Below, one piece after another: positions 31,354 through 33,829 of a DNA stretch of 33,829 nt. The stretch's first letter is position 1. Every line of letters starts with the position of its first letter. Source of the DNA: Alphaproteobacteria bacterium. GTDB taxonomy: Bacteria; Pseudomonadota; Alphaproteobacteria; Rickettsiales; SXRF01. Both the position numbers and the translations under genes were made by a program. The notes beneath the pieces were generated by a model. The model ran no database searches, had not been told where the DNA came from, and saw nothing but the letters and a program-made list of their open reading frames with translations. The stretch spans positions 1-33,829 of the forward strand of contig JABDCD010000010.1 in NCBI GenBank assembly GCA_013288305.1, in the 5' to 3' direction.

Positions 31354-33140
31354 ACTTATTACAAATCCACGAACCCGGACAAACCCCGCTGCCGCATGAA
31401 AATGCGGCTGCCGTCGGTATCGATCTGGGGACGACCTATTCGGTGGTAGCAGTCGCCTCAGATACGACAGCGGAAGTCATCCACAATATCCACGGCCATG
31501 CGCTGGTGCCGTCGGTGGTGTATTACGCACCGGACGGCGGCATCGAAGTCGGCTATCCGGCAAAAGCGCGCTGGGAGCGCGGGGAAGAATGCGTCATCAG
31601 CTCAGTCAAGCGGCGGATGCACGAGGCCAATGTCAGGCTCAAGGCCGGAAACCGCGAGGTCACGCCAGTCGAAGTCTCGGCGGAAATCCTCAAGGAATTG
31701 AAACGCAATGCCGAGCGCGCATTGGGGCGGGAAGTAACCCAAGCCGTTATCACCGTGCCCGCCTATTTCGACGACGCCGCCCGCGCCGCCACCAAGGACG
31801 CCGCACGCCTCGCCGGACTTGAAGTCCTGCGCCTCATCAACGAACCGACCGCCGCCGCGCTGGCTTATGGGCTGGATAAAAGCGCGCAAGGCATTTACGC
31901 CATTTACGACCTCGGCGGCGGTACGTTCGACATGTCGCTGCTCAAGCTCGAAAAAGGCATCTTCCAGGTGCTGTCCACGGCGGGCGACACGGCACTGGGC
32001 GGCGACGATTTCGACCAGGCCATCGCCGCCTGGCTGCTGACCGAACTGGGTTTTGCCGAGGACACGCTAAAAAGCCAGCAGGTCGGCGCGCTGGTGGCGC
32101 TGGCGCGGGCGGCCAAGCACGAGCTTACACAAAACACCTCCGCCGTCATTACCTATAACGGCAAATCCGCCAGCTTAAGTCGCAACGCTTTCGACGAACT
32201 CATTTATCCTTATGTCGAAAAATCCCTGTCGGTGTGCCAGCAGGCGCTGCTCGATGCTAAACTCTCCATCGTCGATGTTAAAGGCGTGGTCATGGTCGGT
32301 GGATCGACTCGCGTAAAGCTGGTCTATGAGCAGGTCAAAGAATTCTTCGGCAAGCCGCCGCTGATCGACGTCAATCCCGACGAGGTGGTGGCCATCGGCG
32401 CGGCGCTGCAGGCGCATGGGCTGACGCAAGGCTCCGATAATTTATTGCTCGATGTCAACCCGCTGTCGCTGGGGCTGGAGACCATGGGCGGCCTCACCGA
32501 AAAAATCATCCAGCGCAATACTCCAATTCCGGTTTCGGCGTCGCAAGAATTCACCACCTACCAGGACGGACAGGACGGGATGCAAATTCACGTCGTGCAG
32601 GGCGAGCGCGAGATGGTGCGCGACAACCGCTCGCTGGCGCGCTTCGAACTGACCGGCATCCCGCCGCTTCCCGCCGGAATCGCCCGCGTGCGCGTGACGT
32701 TTACCATCGACGCCGACGGGCTACTCACCGTCTCCGCGCAGGAAAAAACCACCGACGCGCAGCAGGCCATCCATGTCAAGCCGTCTTACGGCCTTGCGCC
32801 CGAGGAGATGGAAAAAATGCTCATCGCCAGCATGGAAAACGCCCGCGGGGACATTACCGAACGGCTGCTAGTGGAAGCCCGCACCGAGGCCGAGCGCGCC
32901 ATTGTCGAGCTGCAATCGGCGATGAAGCAGGATGCCAATCTATTGGAAACTGCCGAAAAATCCCGCATCGACCGGCAGATTATGGTGCTGCGCAACGCCG
33001 CGCAGGGCACCGACCGCGATTACATCGACGCCGAACTCCATGAGCTTGGCCGCCTGGCGCAACCGTTTGCCGAAAGAAGAATGGACAGGGCGATTGGCAC
33101 GGCACTGGTGGGGCAAACAGTGGACAAGGTGCGGCCATGA
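31350..33140 (+). CDS. hscA: Fe-S chaperone HscA (Hsp70 family)
   Basis: [100 protein letters not shown] overlap with hscB; listed start 31266 is inside hscB. Confidence 0.97.
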   Translation: MNLLQIHEPGQTPLPHENAAAVGIDLGTTYSVVAVASDTTAEVIHNIHGHALVPSVVYYAPDGGIEVGYPAKARWERGEECVISSVKRRMHEANVRLKAGNREVTPVEVSAEILKELKRNAERALGREVTQAVITVPAYFDDAARAATKDAARLAGLEVLRLINEPTAAALAYGLDKSAQGIYAIYDLGGGTFDMSLLKLEKGIFQVLSTAGDTALGGDDFDQAIAAWLLTELGFAEDTLKSQQVGALVALARAAKHELTQNTSAVITYNGKSASLSRNAFDELIYPYVEKSLSVCQQALLDAKLSIVDVKGVVMVGGSTRVKLVYEQVKEFFGKPPLIDVNPDEVVAIGAALQAHGLTQGSDNLLLDVNPLSLGLETMGGLTEKIIQRNTPIPVSASQEFTTYQDGQDGMQIHVVQGEREMVRDNRSLARFELTGIPPLPAGIARVRVTFTIDADGLLTVSAQEKTTDAQQAIHVKPSYGLAPEEMEKMLIASMENARGDITERLLVEARTEAERAIVELQSAMKQDANLLETAEKSRIDRQIMVLRNAAQGTDRDYIDAELHELGRLAQPFAERRMDRAIGTALVGQTVDKVRP

Positions 33141-33829
33141 GTGAACAATCAATAAATCCTGCCTCATTAAAACCCTTAAGCTATAGCTGGTTCAAGCATT
33201 ACCTTGGCTTGCAAAAGGATGAGATATTACGTTCCATTGCCGATATAGATTCTCTTTTAGCGCCTTACGAAGAGAAAGCTGAAAAATACGGATATTCTTT
33301 TCTTAGTAATTCCAATTTTTTTGAGATTAAGGCGAAGGAGCGTTATGTCTATCGCTATAAAATCCATATATTCCCAAAAGAAAAACAGGTTGAGGCGGCA
33401 TGGGATGCCATCCTCCCTATTCTGCTGCGCGAGGGCATTACCGCGAAAGTAGTCACGCCGGATCTAGGCAAAGCCTGGTCGAATCCCAAAAATTACGAGT
33501 GCGGTAAAATGATTACGCTTTATGCGGATTATACCGATGGCCCCCTGCGGCGCGACTGGCAGGCAATGCTGACCGAAATCATGCAAACGCTGGTGGCTCA
33601 TGGCATTGAGCGAGGGCTGATTCCTTTTGACGAGGCGACTATCAGCGTCAGGGACGAAGGAAAAAAGGTGCCACCCTTGATGGCTTACAGGGATGAATGG
33701 CAGTTCCGCCCTGGTGTGGAGGGAAAAACGGTTGAACATACCTCTTCGCCCGACCGGACGAATACGGATAGTCCGTTTGGCAAAATGATTCTTGATTTGA
33801 ATGCGCCTGTCCGCAAAATCAAGACCGAC
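33137..33829 (+). CDS. Uncharacterised protein, 3' truncated by window edge
   Basis: ATG at 33137 overlaps the hscA stop (ATGA) and the frame stays open to the window end ([106 protein letters not shown]...[21 protein letters not shown]...). Not in the supplied ORF track because it has no stop in the window. Confidence 0.8.
   Translation, partial: MSEQSINPASLKPLSYSWFKHYLGLQKDEILRSIADIDSLLAPYEEKAEKYGYSFLSNSNFFEIKAKERYVYRYKIHIFPKEKQVEAAWDAILPILLREGITAKVVTPDLGKAWSNPKNYECGKMITLYADYTDGPLRRDWQAMLTEIMQTLVAHGIERGLIPFDEATISVRDEGKKVPPLMAYRDEWQFRPGVEGKTVEHTSSPDRTNTDSPFGKMILDLNAPVRKIKTD

Overview
This is a compact, gene-dense chromosomal window that looks alphaproteobacterial (inferred from gene content). 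Left end: the 3' part of a prepilin-like protein fused to a seven-repeat FG-GAP propeller, then a secreted G8/parallel beta-helix protein. Next come thiC with a translationally coupled tandem beta-carbonic-anhydrase-like gene, mutY and an FAD reductase, bactofilin, rnhA/thrB, an sdhCDAB cluster interrupted by a stand-alone receiver gene, ftsE without an adjacent ftsX, a zinc-ribbon gene and hpt, lysA/lptM-like/argH diverging from a TlpA-like gene, methylmalonyl-CoA mutase, a STAS-like protein, an MscS channel, a HigBA-type toxin-antitoxin pair, a second prepilin related to the left-end protein, and an iscS-(orphan)-iscU-iscA-hscB-hscA cluster followed by an uncharacterised ORF that runs off the window. 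The most unusual signals are small repeats inside housekeeping genes. (1) A double-hairpin palindromic element (arms ATCCTGYG/CRCAGGAT) sits in-frame in thiC and sdhA, encodes the same peptide [13 protein letters not shown] in both, and has a diverged intergenic copy upstream of bactofilin; this resembles Rickettsia palindromic elements. (2) Heptanucleotide repeats, inverted in mutY and direct in thiC and at the ftsE start, resemble cyanobacterial STRR repeats. (3) The prepilin-propeller fusion and its paralogue are also notable. No database search was run; all family names come from reading motifs.
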